Origin: Hyphomicrobiales bacterium
GTDB lineage: Bacteria > Pseudomonadota > Alphaproteobacteria > Rhizobiales > Xanthobacteraceae
NCBI GenBank assembly: GCA_017305665.1
Contig: JAFKKH010000008.1
Span: forward strand, 173,171 to 237,170
Reading direction: 5' to 3'
Length of the DNA: 64,000 nucleotides
The notes under the pieces are model-generated. The model was not told where the DNA came from. It did no database searches and was given only the letters and a program-made list of their open reading frames with translations. Numbering within the stretch: the stretch's first letter is position 1; each line of letters starts with the position of its first letter. A program made the position numbers and the translations under genes. Below, piece by piece: positions 1 through 8,591 of this stretch.

Positions 1-219
1 CCAGCGTTCGGTGGAGCGATCCATCGCATGAACGAACGCCTCGACCACAAGCGCCTCGCGCGAGTCGAAATGCGCGTAAAACCCGCCATGGGTCAGACCC
101 GCATCCTTCATCAGGTCGGCGACGCCAACCCCGTGAGCGCCATGCTCGCGCAGCCGAACGGAGGCATTCTTCACGATCCGGGCGTGGGTTTCCGCCTTGT
201 GTTCTTTTGAATAGCGCAT
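1..219 (-). CDS. TetR/AcrR family transcriptional regulator (partial)
   Basis: Only the first 73 codons lie in the window; the gene runs off the left edge. The start is the ATG whose complement ends at base 219, giving MRYSKEHKAETHARIVKNAS. Residues 10-55 form the TetR DNA-binding helix-turn-helix, with the typical GVGVADLMKDAGLTHGGFY stretch around residues 31-49 and then the FDSREALV segment. TetR proteins bind operator palindromes as dimers through this N-terminal domain and sense a ligand with the C-terminal domain, which is not visible here. The gene diverges from the enoyl-CoA hydratase at 421, so it may regulate that gene or its unseen left neighbours. Ligand unknown. Confidence 0.9.
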   Translation of the reverse strand, partial: MRYSKEHKAETHARIVKNASVRLREHGAHGVGVADLMKDAGLTHGGFYAHFDSREALVVEAFVHAMDRSTERW

Positions 220-420
220 CGCCGTTCCATGGAATGTTTGCAGTCATATAATAGCAGGGATCGCCGGAAAAAGCTGCCACAAATCTCCCGCTGACGAAGT
301 ATCTGGCGCCACCGCCTCGCGGCCACTTCAAACCGGACCCGGCGGCTTGACAAGTTGGCCATTTGGCCGGGAATACGGATGCGCATTTGCCCCAAAAACA
401 ACCAATCGCGAGATCCATCC

Positions 421-1191
421 ATGACCATGCTGAATTCGTACTGCGGCGTCGACCGCGATTCCCGCGGTGTGGTCCGGCTGACGATCTCCAATGCGGGTTC
501 GCTCAATATCCTCAACACACCCGTCATCAACGGCCTTCGCGAAGGTCTGGAAACGCTGGCGAAGGAGCGCGATATCCGGGTGCTCGTGGTCGCGGGCCAG
601 GGCGACAAAAGCCTGATCGGCGGTGCCGACATCAAGGAGATGGCGAAACTCGACCAGCCGTCGGCGGAAAAGTTCATCTCCAGTTTGCGCGATCTCTGCG
701 AAGCCGTGCGCGCGTTTCCCGCGCCCGTGATCGCGCGGATGCCGGGCTGGTGTCTGGGCGGCGGCCTTGAATTCGCCGCTGCCTGCGATTTCCGCGTCGC
801 CGCACAGGACGCGAAATTCGCCATGCCCGAGGTGCGCGTCGGCATCCCCTCGGTGATTCATGCCGCGCTACTGCCACGGTTGATCGGCTGGGGTCGCGCC
901 CGCTGGCTGGTGATGACGGCCGCCACCATCGATGCGCCGACCGCCCTGAATTGGGGGCTGATCGACGTCGTGGCCTCCGAAGGCCAACTCGACGCTGAAA
1001 TCGAAAAGGTCGTCGAGATGCTGCTGGAATGCGGTCCCGAAGCGCTGCGCTCGCAGAAAGCCCTGCTGAAACAATGGGAAGAGTTGCCGCTGACGGAATC
1101 TGTCAATCTCAGCGTTAGCGTGTTTGGGCGATCGTTCCTGACCGATGAACCGACCCGGCTGATGCAGGCCTTCGTCAACCGCAAGCGATAA
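421..1191 (+). CDS. enoyl-CoA hydratase/isomerase family protein
   Basis: A 256-residue crotonase-fold protein, the usual length of the family, which hydrates or isomerises 2-enoyl-CoA thioesters in the cytoplasm. GGAD (residues 67-70) and the CLGGGLEFAAACD block (111-123) form the CoA-binding and oxyanion-hole regions. Glu117 and Glu137 (in PEVRVGI) sit where the two catalytic glutamates of true hydratases lie, so hydratase activity is plausible. The frame is open upstream to 355, but the first residues there do not look like family sequence, so ATG 421 was chosen (ATG 427 is also possible). It is followed by a thiolase at 1303, suggesting a short fatty-acid or ketone-body oxidation set. The exact substrate cannot be told. 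Confidence 0.88.
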   Translation: MTMLNSYCGVDRDSRGVVRLTISNAGSLNILNTPVINGLREGLETLAKERDIRVLVVAGQGDKSLIGGADIKEMAKLDQPSAEKFISSLRDLCEAVRAFPAPVIARMPGWCLGGGLEFAAACDFRVAAQDAKFAMPEVRVGIPSVIHAALLPRLIGWGRARWLVMTAATIDAPTALNWGLIDVVASEGQLDAEIEKVVEMLLECGPEALRSQKALLKQWEELPLTESVNLSVSVFGRSFLTDEPTRLMQAFVNRKR

Positions 1192-1302
1192 GTCTTTCTC
1201 ACAGGAAATTGGGCGGCGCACCATTGCGTTTTCGGCGGCGCATCATATGATGAGCATCATGTAATATTGACCGCCTCAGCGGCCAGCGACAAGGAGCACG
1301 CC

Positions 1303-2499
1303 ATGTCCGGTTCCGATCCCGTTGCCATTCTCTCCGCCGCACGCACGCCGCTCGGCCGCTTCCAGGGCGACCTCTCCTCCTTCAGCGGGCACAAGCTCGG
1401 CAGCCACGTGATCGGCGCCGCGCTCGAACGCGCCAATCTCGCCCCCGAGCGCATCGATGAAGTCTTCATGGGTTGCGTGCTTCCCGCAGGCCAGGGCCAA
1501 GCCCCTGCCCGCCAGGCCGCACGCGGCGCCAAACTCCCCGATGCGACCGGCGCAACCACCATCAACAAGGTTTGCGGCTCCGGCATGAAGGCGACCATGC
1601 TCGCCCACGACATCATCAGCGCCGGTTCGGCGGAGATCGTGGTCTCCGGCGGCATGGAAAGCATGACCAATGCGCCCTACCTGCTGGCGAAGGCGCGCGG
1701 CGGCTACCGCGTCGGTCACGACCGCATCATCGATCACATGCTGATGGATGGTCTTGAGGACGCCTACGAGGTTGGCCGCTCCATGGGCGATTTCGGCGAA
1801 GCCACCGCCGAGGCCTACCAGTTCACGCGCAAGGATCAGGATGAGTATGCCATCGAGACGCTGACCCGCGCACGCAAGGCGGTGGAAGGCGGAGCCTTCG
1901 CGGCCGAGATCGCCCCTCTTACGATCGTTGAGAAATCCGGGCCGCGCACGATCGACAGCGACGAGCATCCGCTGAAGGTCGATCCCTCCAAGATCCCGTC
2001 GCTCAAGCCGGCATTCCGGGCCAACGGCACGATCACGCCCGCCGCATCGTCGGCCAACGCCGATGGCGCCGCGGCGTTGATCCTCGCCAAACGCTCGCTG
2101 ACCGACCGTGATGGTCTGCCCGTGCGCGCCGTGATCCGCGGACATGCGACCCACAGCCAGGAGCCGCAGTGGTTCACGACAGCGCCGATTCCCGCGATCC
2201 GCAAATTACTCGACAAGGTCGGCTGGAACGTCGGCGACGTCGACCTGTTCGAGATCAACGAGGCGTTCGCGGTGGTCGCCATGGCGGCGCAGCGCGATCT
2301 CGGCATTCCCCGTGAAAAACTCAACATCAACGGCGGCGCCTGCGCGCTCGGTCATCCCATCGGGGCTACTGGCGCACGATTGATCGTGACGCTGCTGCAT
2401 GCGCTCGAAGCCCACAACCTGAAACGCGGCATTGCCGCGCTCTGCATCGGCGGCGGCGAGGCAACAGCCATCGCGATCGAGCGCGTCGTGTCCCACTGA
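1303..2499 (+). CDS. acetyl-CoA acetyltransferase (thiolase)
   Basis: A 398-residue thiolase, the standard length. It carries the acyl-enzyme nucleophile Cys91 (KVCGSGMKA), His351 in GHPIGATG and the proton-shuttling Cys381 in LCIGGGEA, so it should be a fully active biosynthetic or degradative thiolase that condenses or cleaves acetoacetyl-CoA. The start is ATG 1303, preceded by AAGGAG at 1291-1296; the open frame back to 1267 lacks family sequence. Together with the hydratase upstream and the acetoacetate decarboxylase at 6448 it suggests acetoacetyl-CoA or ketone-body metabolism in this part of the window. Assignment to atoB, phaA or a catabolic thiolase cannot be made from sequence alone. 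Confidence 0.93.
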   Translation: MSGSDPVAILSAARTPLGRFQGDLSSFSGHKLGSHVIGAALERANLAPERIDEVFMGCVLPAGQGQAPARQAARGAKLPDATGATTINKVCGSGMKATMLAHDIISAGSAEIVVSGGMESMTNAPYLLAKARGGYRVGHDRIIDHMLMDGLEDAYEVGRSMGDFGEATAEAYQFTRKDQDEYAIETLTRARKAVEGGAFAAEIAPLTIVEKSGPRTIDSDEHPLKVDPSKIPSLKPAFRANGTITPAASSANADGAAALILAKRSLTDRDGLPVRAVIRGHATHSQEPQWFTTAPIPAIRKLLDKVGWNVGDVDLFEINEAFAVVAMAAQRDLGIPREKLNINGGACALGHPIGATGARLIVTLLHALEAHNLKRGIAALCIGGGEATAIAIERVVSH

Positions 2500-2535
2500 C
2501 GGTACATGTCTCAAATTGAGGGAAATATGGCATTT

Positions 2536-2552
2536 CGGACTCAAAGAGTCCG
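2536..2552. terminator. possible transcription terminator hairpin
   Basis: A 7-bp perfect stem (CGGACTC/GAGTCCG) with a three-base AAA loop lies 37 bases after the thiolase stop and 46 bases before the MFS gene. There is no clear T-run on the plus strand, so intrinsic termination is uncertain; it could also be an mRNA-stabilising hairpin. Confidence 0.3.
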
Positions 2553-2597
2553 TGCCAGATTGCGCCCTCCCAACGAGTCCCTGATCGCCGAGGCCCC

Positions 2598-3893
2598 ATG
2601 ATCTCGTCCTGGCTTTCCGCCGTCCTCGCCCGCCGCAACATCCACTATGGCTGGGTCATGGTCGCCGTGACCTTCCTGACCGCGCTGGTCAGCGCCGGCG
2701 CCGTCGGTGCGCCGGGCGTCTTCATCATCCCGCTGCAGAACGAGTTCGGCTGGACCACGGCGCAGATTTCATCAGCGCTGTCGATCCGGTTGCTGCTGTT
2801 CGGGCTGATGGCGCCGTTCGCCGCCGCGCTGCTCAACCGCTACGGCCTGCGCAACGTCACGCTGGCCGCGCTGTTGATCGTCGTCTCGGCGCTCGTCGTG
2901 TCGCTCGGCATGACCGAGGTCTGGCAGTTGATGCTGTTGTGGGGCGTGGTGGTCGGCTTCGGTACAGGCCTGACTGCGCTGGTGCTTGGCGCGACGGTGG
3001 CCGCGCGCTGGTTCAACACACGGCGCGGCCTCGCTGTCGGCATCCTGACCGCGAGCAGCGCAACCGGACAACTGGTGTTCCTGCCGTTGCTGGCGTCGCT
3101 GACCGATCGCTTCGGCTGGCGGCTCGCGCTCGGCCTGATGTGCGCGATGCTTGGCGTTGCCGCGTTCGTCGTGCTGCTCCTGATGCGCGACCGCCCAAGC
3201 GATGTCGGCTTGCGCCCATTCGGCGATCAAGGCACCGAGCCGCTGCCTGCGCCACCGCCAAACAATGCCCCGATCATGGCGGCCGCGCTCGGCACGCTAC
3301 GCGATGCGTCGCGCTCGCGCGTATTCTGGGTGCTTTTCTTTACGTTCTTCATCTGTGGCGCCAGCACCAACGGGCTGATCCAGGTGCATCTCATTCCGTT
3401 CTGCGCGGACTACGGCATTCCGCAGGTGCAGGCGGCGAGCTTGCTGGCGGCGATGGGCATCTTCGATTTCATCGGCACCATCGCATCGGGCTGGCTGTCC
3501 GACCGCTACGACAACCGCTACCTGCTGTTCTGGTATTACGGCCTGCGCGGGCTGTCGCTGCTGTTCCTCCCCTTCACCGACTTCTCGTTCTACGGGTTGT
3601 CGATCTTCGCGATGTTTTACGGTCTCGACTGGATCGCCACCGTGCCGCCGACCGTGCGGCTGACCGCACAGCGCTTCGGCGCCGAGCGCGCCGGCCTCGT
3701 GTTCGGATGGATATTCGCCGGTCATCAACTGGGCGCGGCAACGGCGGCGTTCGGCGCGGGCCTGTCGCGGACGATGCTTGCGACCTACCTGCCCGCATTC
3801 TTCATCGCAGGCGGACTGTGCCTGATTGCTTCGCTGCTGATCCTGACGATGGCGACCGACAAGAAGCCCGCGACGGCGCTGGCCACCGGCTGA
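2598..3893 (+). CDS. MFS transporter, monocarboxylate-porter-like
   Basis: A 431-residue inner-membrane protein with about 12 hydrophobic segments split by a cytoplasmic central loop (around residues 200-235), typical of the major facilitator superfamily. The opening HYGWVMVAVTF segment and the overall layout resemble the monocarboxylate and oxalate-formate antiporter branch, so an organic acid is a plausible substrate, by inference only. Loop A between helices 2 and 3 reads NRYGLRN, a weak version of the MFS GxxxDRxGRR motif, while WLSDRYDNR in the second half is closer. It follows the thiolase by 98 bases on the same strand and ends 13 bases from the convergent porin gene. Confidence 0.88.
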   Translation: MISSWLSAVLARRNIHYGWVMVAVTFLTALVSAGAVGAPGVFIIPLQNEFGWTTAQISSALSIRLLLFGLMAPFAAALLNRYGLRNVTLAALLIVVSALVVSLGMTEVWQLMLLWGVVVGFGTGLTALVLGATVAARWFNTRRGLAVGILTASSATGQLVFLPLLASLTDRFGWRLALGLMCAMLGVAAFVVLLLMRDRPSDVGLRPFGDQGTEPLPAPPPNNAPIMAAALGTLRDASRSRVFWVLFFTFFICGASTNGLIQVHLIPFCADYGIPQVQAASLLAAMGIFDFIGTIASGWLSDRYDNRYLLFWYYGLRGLSLLFLPFTDFSFYGLSIFAMFYGLDWIATVPPTVRLTAQRFGAERAGLVFGWIFAGHQLGAATAAFGAGLSRTMLATYLPAFFIAGGLCLIASLLILTMATDKKPATALATG

Positions 3894-3906
3894 ACCTCGC
3901 AGCCGA

Positions 3907-5271
3907 TCAGTAGGTGATCGTTGTCCGCACGCCGAATACCGCGGCATCCCTGATGCGATGGCTCTGCGTGGGGTCACCGGGATCGACGACGCCGCCGCCC
4001 GGATGTATCACGTACTGAAACAGCGGCTGCACCACAAAATTGGGACAGATCTCGGCCTGGTAGTTGATCTCCAGAATGGCTTCGTAGTCGCGGACCGGAT
4101 ACGGCGTGCCGGTGAAGATCTGGACGTCGCGATCGAACTGGCGGGCGTCCGATGAGATGCGGGCGTAGGTCGCGGCGATGCCGAACTTGTCGTTCGGTCG
4201 CTTTTCGCTGAATCCGGTAAACAGAAATCCGCCATCGAAATAAAGGTCGATGAGATTGCGGTCGGACGGGCTGGTCGAGCCTCGCAGAAAGAACGCGACG
4301 CCCTTGTCCGGATTCGTCGCTGCCCGCGCCAGCATCTGCTCGTAGACGAAAAAGATGCCGTTGTTGCGAAACAATAATCCGGGCTGTCCGAGTCCCGCGG
4401 GATCGGCGATCGAAAGACCTTCCGCGGTCAGACGCTGGTCGCTGAACGCCCCCATGTGATACCAGGCGCCGGCGGTGATCATCGCCGGAAGCCCGCTTTC
4501 GCCGATCCCGAACTTGTATTTGAGTTGACCGATCCACCACGGCGGATCGGTCACGCGAAACAACACGCCATGAGGATTGAGGATCTGCGGATCGCCAGGC
4601 ACCGGCGGCGCCGGATAGCCATCAAATACCGCGAGGAATGCGGTCAAGCTGTCCGACAACTGCGCCTTCACGCGAATGCCGGGGACCGCAAGCGGAGGGG
4701 ATGGGCCGCCGCCCGGCAGGTTGATGCCGGTGATCCCGGGCCACCCCAACGCAGAGTTCGCGAACATGTCGTCATAGGAGCTGTCGAAAAATTCGACATC
4801 GGAGGCCTGCTGCCCGACGCGAACCGCAACCCGGCCACCGAGCAGCTTCTGCTCAATCCACATTTCGTAGAGCCGCGTGGCGGGCAGCGCCTCGACACCG
4901 CTCACCAGCATCAGATTGCCGATGAAGTCGCGAGAGAGACCGTCGCCGTGGATCTGATACATATTGGCGTGAAAGGTCGCGCCCGACCAGCCGACAACCT
5001 TTTCGAGGTCCACGGTCGTGCCGAGATCGAGACGGCCGGTATAGATTCCACCGGTCCGCAAGCCGCCCGACACATTGCCCAGCGTTTCGCCGATATAGGT
5101 CGCACTGAATTCGAATCCGGCCGCAGCGAGCCGTTCGCGAAGCGTCGCGGCCTGCGCGTCGTCGGACTTGGATATCCGCCCGCTGTCATCATCCGCGCGC
5201 GCCGAACAGGCGCACGAGACAGCGGCGATCACTGATATGATGACAGCCACCGGAAAACGCAGACTCATCAT
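3907..5271 (-). CDS. carbohydrate porin, OprB family
   Basis: A 454-residue outer-membrane beta-barrel candidate. The N-terminus is a signal peptide with probable cleavage after SARA near residue 26. The body has the alternating aromatic, Gly-rich pattern of OprB porins, for example the early LGNVSGGLRTGGIYTGRLDL region, and ends VFGVRTTITY, a terminal aromatic expected for outer-membrane barrel insertion. Family members let sugars or small organic solutes cross the outer membrane. The gene precedes zntB's reading direction: the ZntB gene stops only 15 bases upstream of this start region, so co-transcription is possible. Substrate unknown. Confidence 0.85.
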   Translation of the reverse strand: MMSLRFPVAVIISVIAAVSCACSARADDDSGRISKSDDAQAATLRERLAAAGFEFSATYIGETLGNVSGGLRTGGIYTGRLDLGTTVDLEKVVGWSGATFHANMYQIHGDGLSRDFIGNLMLVSGVEALPATRLYEMWIEQKLLGGRVAVRVGQQASDVEFFDSSYDDMFANSALGWPGITGINLPGGGPSPPLAVPGIRVKAQLSDSLTAFLAVFDGYPAPPVPGDPQILNPHGVLFRVTDPPWWIGQLKYKFGIGESGLPAMITAGAWYHMGAFSDQRLTAEGLSIADPAGLGQPGLLFRNNGIFFVYEQMLARAATNPDKGVAFFLRGSTSPSDRNLIDLYFDGGFLFTGFSEKRPNDKFGIAATYARISSDARQFDRDVQIFTGTPYPVRDYEAILEINYQAEICPNFVVQPLFQYVIHPGGGVVDPGDPTQSHRIRDAAVFGVRTTITY

Positions 5272-5286
5272 CGGAACCGCCGCAGA

Positions 5287-6354
5287 CTATCTGACGATCC
5301 GCATCCGCCGCATGATCCAATAGACAGCGGCGGACGACCCCACGATCAGCGCGGCGGCCCAGAGGAAGCCGCTGTCGACGTCGGTGAGCGGCAGTCCTTT
5401 TGTGTTCATTCCAAAGATACCCGTCACGAGCGTCGGCGGCAGCAGCAGCGTGGTGACGATCGCGAGTGCATGGAGATGCCGGTTGCTCTCCTCTTCCAGC
5501 CGAAAGTGAATCTCTTCCTCGAGCAAGCGGCTGCGCTCCCGCAATTCGATGATGTCGTGATCGAGACCGTCGAGCCGTTGTGCGAGCTTTCCAGCCTGCA
5601 GGCGCAGCGCCGGATCGAGGCCGTCGTCCTCCTTGCGCTCAAGCCTGTGAAAAAGGGCACGCATTCCCGATAGCTGCCGATGCAGCCGAACACTGGTCCG
5701 GCGTAGCGCGCCCAGACGGCTGCGCAAACCATCCCGCTCGCCGGTCAGGATTCGTTCTTCGATGACGTCGATTTCGTTGCCGATCCGGTCCGCGATACGG
5801 TCCATCGTGCCGGCAACCTCATCGACGATCTTCTCCAGCAGCGCCGTCGTAGTTCCGATGCGATGGCCGCCCTCCAGCATGTGGCGCATGGCGTCGACCG
5901 AACACAGCGCCTGATGCCGGCCGCTGATTAGCAGCCGTTCACTCATGATGAAGCGGAGGAAGCCGGTCTGTTCCGTCGACTCGTCGATTTCCCGCACGAG
6001 ATCGGAGAATACGCCGTAGATGCAGTCGTCGATCGCGTGCAACTGCTGAAAATTGTCCTTAGACAGCAGCAGCTCTCGCGCGGGCGCGGGCAAGTGGAGC
6101 GTCGCCAGCCATTCGCGGGCGCGGCTGTCGGCCAGGTTGAAGTGAAGCCACAGTTTACCGTCGTGGACAAAAGCCGGCGGCGCGTCGACCGGCAAGGCCT
6201 CCGGACGGCCATCGTCATGCAGACGAAACGCCCAGACGAGACCCGGCACGCTATTCAGCGGGGCGGCCCCATCGGTCCGCAGACCATCAACACTTGCTGG
6301 AACAACATCGAGCGTGGCAGACCCCCATCTCTCGATACGCGATACGTCCGTCAT
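5287..6354 (-). CDS. zntB: zinc/magnesium transporter, CorA superfamily ZntB type
   Basis: A 355-residue CorA-superfamily protein. A long soluble N-terminal domain rich in charged helices (residues about 130-290, with the stretch LDHDIIELRERSRLLEEEI) forms the cytoplasmic funnel. Two C-terminal transmembrane helices follow, with the signature GMN in GIFGMNTKGLPL between them. The residues after GMN (TKGLPL rather than the CorA-type loop) favour ZntB, a proton-driven zinc transporter, over Mg channels. It lies directly upstream of the OprB-like porin on the same strand. No metal-responsive site was recognised. Confidence 0.87.
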   Translation of the reverse strand: MTDVSRIERWGSATLDVVPASVDGLRTDGAAPLNSVPGLVWAFRLHDDGRPEALPVDAPPAFVHDGKLWLHFNLADSRAREWLATLHLPAPARELLLSKDNFQQLHAIDDCIYGVFSDLVREIDESTEQTGFLRFIMSERLLISGRHQALCSVDAMRHMLEGGHRIGTTTALLEKIVDEVAGTMDRIADRIGNEIDVIEERILTGERDGLRSRLGALRRTSVRLHRQLSGMRALFHRLERKEDDGLDPALRLQAGKLAQRLDGLDHDIIELRERSRLLEEEIHFRLEEESNRHLHALAIVTTLLLPPTLVTGIFGMNTKGLPLTDVDSGFLWAAALIVGSSAAVYWIMRRMRIVR

Positions 6355-6447
6355 GCCAATGCCCGCCGTCGTCGCGACGCCCGGCCGGCGCCATGCGGAA
6401 ACCGGCCGATTGAATTACGGTTTTGTTACAGACAGATGTCAGCCGAG

Positions 6448-7224
6448 CTACTCGGCGGCGATCGCCACCGGCAGTTCGACGTCCTTGTTGTAGTCGTGAA
6501 CCACGCGGCCGAACGGCAGCGTCAGGTCGGCAAGGAAATGATGCGCGCCCACCACGCGCCGCACGGGGAAATCCGCGACGGGCGCGTTGACATGCGGCAC
6601 CAGATGAAGACGTCCCGGCCCGATCCACGAGCCCTTGACGACGATGTCGGTGAGGTTGATCGCAACGAGCTGGCAGACTTCGGCGCGGCCGTCGACTCCC
6701 GGAATCAGCTTCAGATTGATCTGCGTCTTCGACAGCGTCGCCAGCGTCTGATCGGAATGACCGGTCATGCTCTCGTGCTTGTAGCCCATCGTCCCCATCG
6801 CGACGAGCTGGCCCGCATACTCCAATGTCCCGGTCAGCGTGTCCTTGACGATTTCGAGCTTCGGATGGGCATACTTTTTGGGGAAGCCCCAGATTTCGCG
6901 ACCGGCAGCAATCGGCGGATCGTCGTCGAGATACATCTGCGAGACGAAATTGACCGGCTCGCCATTCAGCGTGGCCGGAATCACAAGACCGGATTCGGTG
7001 TAGCTGCCAAAGCCGGAGCTGTCGGGCATTTTGATCCATTCGTAATGCACGATCGGCTCGGCGATAGGCTCCAGCGGCTCGGGCAAACCTGCGCGGATCA
7101 ATTCCGCATCGGTCTCATACGTGATGACCAGGAATTCCCGATTGATGAACCGATAGGGCCCCGCAGGATAGCTTGGCCCCGCCGCCGGCATCGATGGAAG
7201 CTTCAAGACGTCCTGACTGCGCAT
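6448..7224 (-). CDS. adc: acetoacetate decarboxylase
   Basis: A 258-residue protein of the acetoacetate decarboxylase family, which forms acetone and CO2 from acetoacetate through a Schiff base on lysine. The signature IWGFPKKYAHP holds Lys116 and Lys117, the paired lysines of the active site, and the upstream segment MYLDDDPPIAAGRE matches the family. Length is normal. It is divergent from the patatin gene at 7412, sharing about 190 bases of upstream DNA, an arrangement I recall near polyhydroxybutyrate and ketone-body genes in related bacteria. Some homologues act on other beta-keto acids, so the substrate is inferred. Confidence 0.9.
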   Translation of the reverse strand: MRSQDVLKLPSMPAAGPSYPAGPYRFINREFLVITYETDAELIRAGLPEPLEPIAEPIVHYEWIKMPDSSGFGSYTESGLVIPATLNGEPVNFVSQMYLDDDPPIAAGREIWGFPKKYAHPKLEIVKDTLTGTLEYAGQLVAMGTMGYKHESMTGHSDQTLATLSKTQINLKLIPGVDGRAEVCQLVAINLTDIVVKGSWIGPGRLHLVPHVNAPVADFPVRRVVGAHHFLADLTLPFGRVVHDYNKDVELPVAIAAE

Positions 7225-7411
7225 CGTCGCATCTCCCCGCGGATGTGGCTGGTTGAGCGCATTGCTACCGTCCGTCCTTGACAGTGGTGTGAGATAATTT
7301 CTTCAGAGCGGTGACGTACCGCTGCGTTGCCTCGATCGACTTTCTTTCACCGTGTCACAGCAGCGTCACCAGTCGTCTGAATTGTCCGGAGACAGCTTCA
7401 GGAGACTGGTC

Positions 7412-8578
7412 ATGGACGCGCACGCCCCCTTTTCGGAAAAGCAATCATCACCGCGTGGCTGGCGGCCGGAAAGGTGCGATCGCATTGCGCTGGTGCTGCA
7501 AGGCGGCGGCGCGCTCGGCGCGTACCAGGCGGGCGTCTATCAAGCGCTCCACGAAGCGGGCGTCGAGCCCGACTGGGTGTGCGGCGTTTCGATCGGCGCG
7601 ATCAATTCGGCGATCATCGCGGGCAACCCGCCGGAGCGCCGGCTCGAACGATTGCACATCTTCTGGGATCGGATTACGTCGCGCAAGGTCTGGTACTACA
7701 CGCCCGACGGCGACATCTATCGCAAGGCGCGCAATATCGCGAGCTCATGGATGACGACCACGCTGGGTCAGCCCGGATTCTTCCAACCGCATGCGACCAA
7801 TCCGTGGTTCAGTCCCGCCGGCGCGAAGACCGCGACCAGCTACTACGACACGATGCCCTTGCGTGAAACGCTGCTCGAACTGGTCGACTTCGACCTCATC
7901 AACCGCAAGAAGGTCCGCTTCGCTGTCGGCGCCGTCAATGTCCTTTCCGGCAACTTCATCTATTTCGACAACGCGCGCGATGAGATCATCCCCGAGCACG
8001 TCATGGCGAGCGGCGCCTTGCCGCCTGCCCTGCCGATGGTGAAGATCGGCACGGACCATTTCTGGGATGGCGGCATCGTGTCGAATACGCCGCTGCAGCA
8101 CCTGCTCGACCAGGAGGACAATCTCAACTCACTCGTATTCCAGGTTGATCTGTTCAGCGCACGCGGGATGCTTCCGCGCGACATCCAGGACGTGATGGCG
8201 CGGCACAAGGACATCATGTACTCGTCGCGGACGCGCTACAACACCGATGTCTATCGCAGGACCCACAATCTCAAAACGGCGCTCTACAAGGCGCTTGCCA
8301 AACTTCCGGACGACCAGTTGTCCGCGGACGAACGCAAGATCAAGGCTGAGCTCAAGAAGCTGCCGGAAATTGCGATCCTGCAATTGATCTATCAGCAGAC
8401 GGCCTATGAAGGCGACGCAAAGGATCACGAATTCTCAGGCACATCCATGCGGGAGCATTGGGCCAGCGGTCATGACGACACCCGCCGCACGCTGACACGC
8501 CGCGACTGGATCACGATGCCGCCCGACGGTATGGGCCTCGTCATCCACGACGTGCATCGCGAGCAGGAGGCGGCGTAG
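7412..8578 (+). CDS. patatin-like phospholipase with C-terminal DUF3734-type region
   Basis: A 388-residue patatin-fold lipid acyl hydrolase. The oxyanion-hole motif GGGALGAY is at residues 31-38, the nucleophile Ser60 in GVSIG, and the catalytic-dyad Asp219 in DGG; all are intact. After about residue 285 a separate helical region follows that matches what I recall as DUF3734. ATG 7412 has a good ribosome site (AGGAG at 7400-7404), so it is preferred over the GTG-like start at 7352. Patatins of this type have been linked to turnover of membrane lipid or storage polyester near hydroxybutyrate genes; the actual substrate is unknown. No signal peptide is evident. Confidence 0.9.
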   Translation: MDAHAPFSEKQSSPRGWRPERCDRIALVLQGGGALGAYQAGVYQALHEAGVEPDWVCGVSIGAINSAIIAGNPPERRLERLHIFWDRITSRKVWYYTPDGDIYRKARNIASSWMTTTLGQPGFFQPHATNPWFSPAGAKTATSYYDTMPLRETLLELVDFDLINRKKVRFAVGAVNVLSGNFIYFDNARDEIIPEHVMASGALPPALPMVKIGTDHFWDGGIVSNTPLQHLLDQEDNLNSLVFQVDLFSARGMLPRDIQDVMARHKDIMYSSRTRYNTDVYRRTHNLKTALYKALAKLPDDQLSADERKIKAELKKLPEIAILQLIYQQTAYEGDAKDHEFSGTSMREHWASGHDDTRRTLTRRDWITMPPDGMGLVIHDVHREQEAA

Positions 8579-8591
8579 CGCCCCGGGGACG

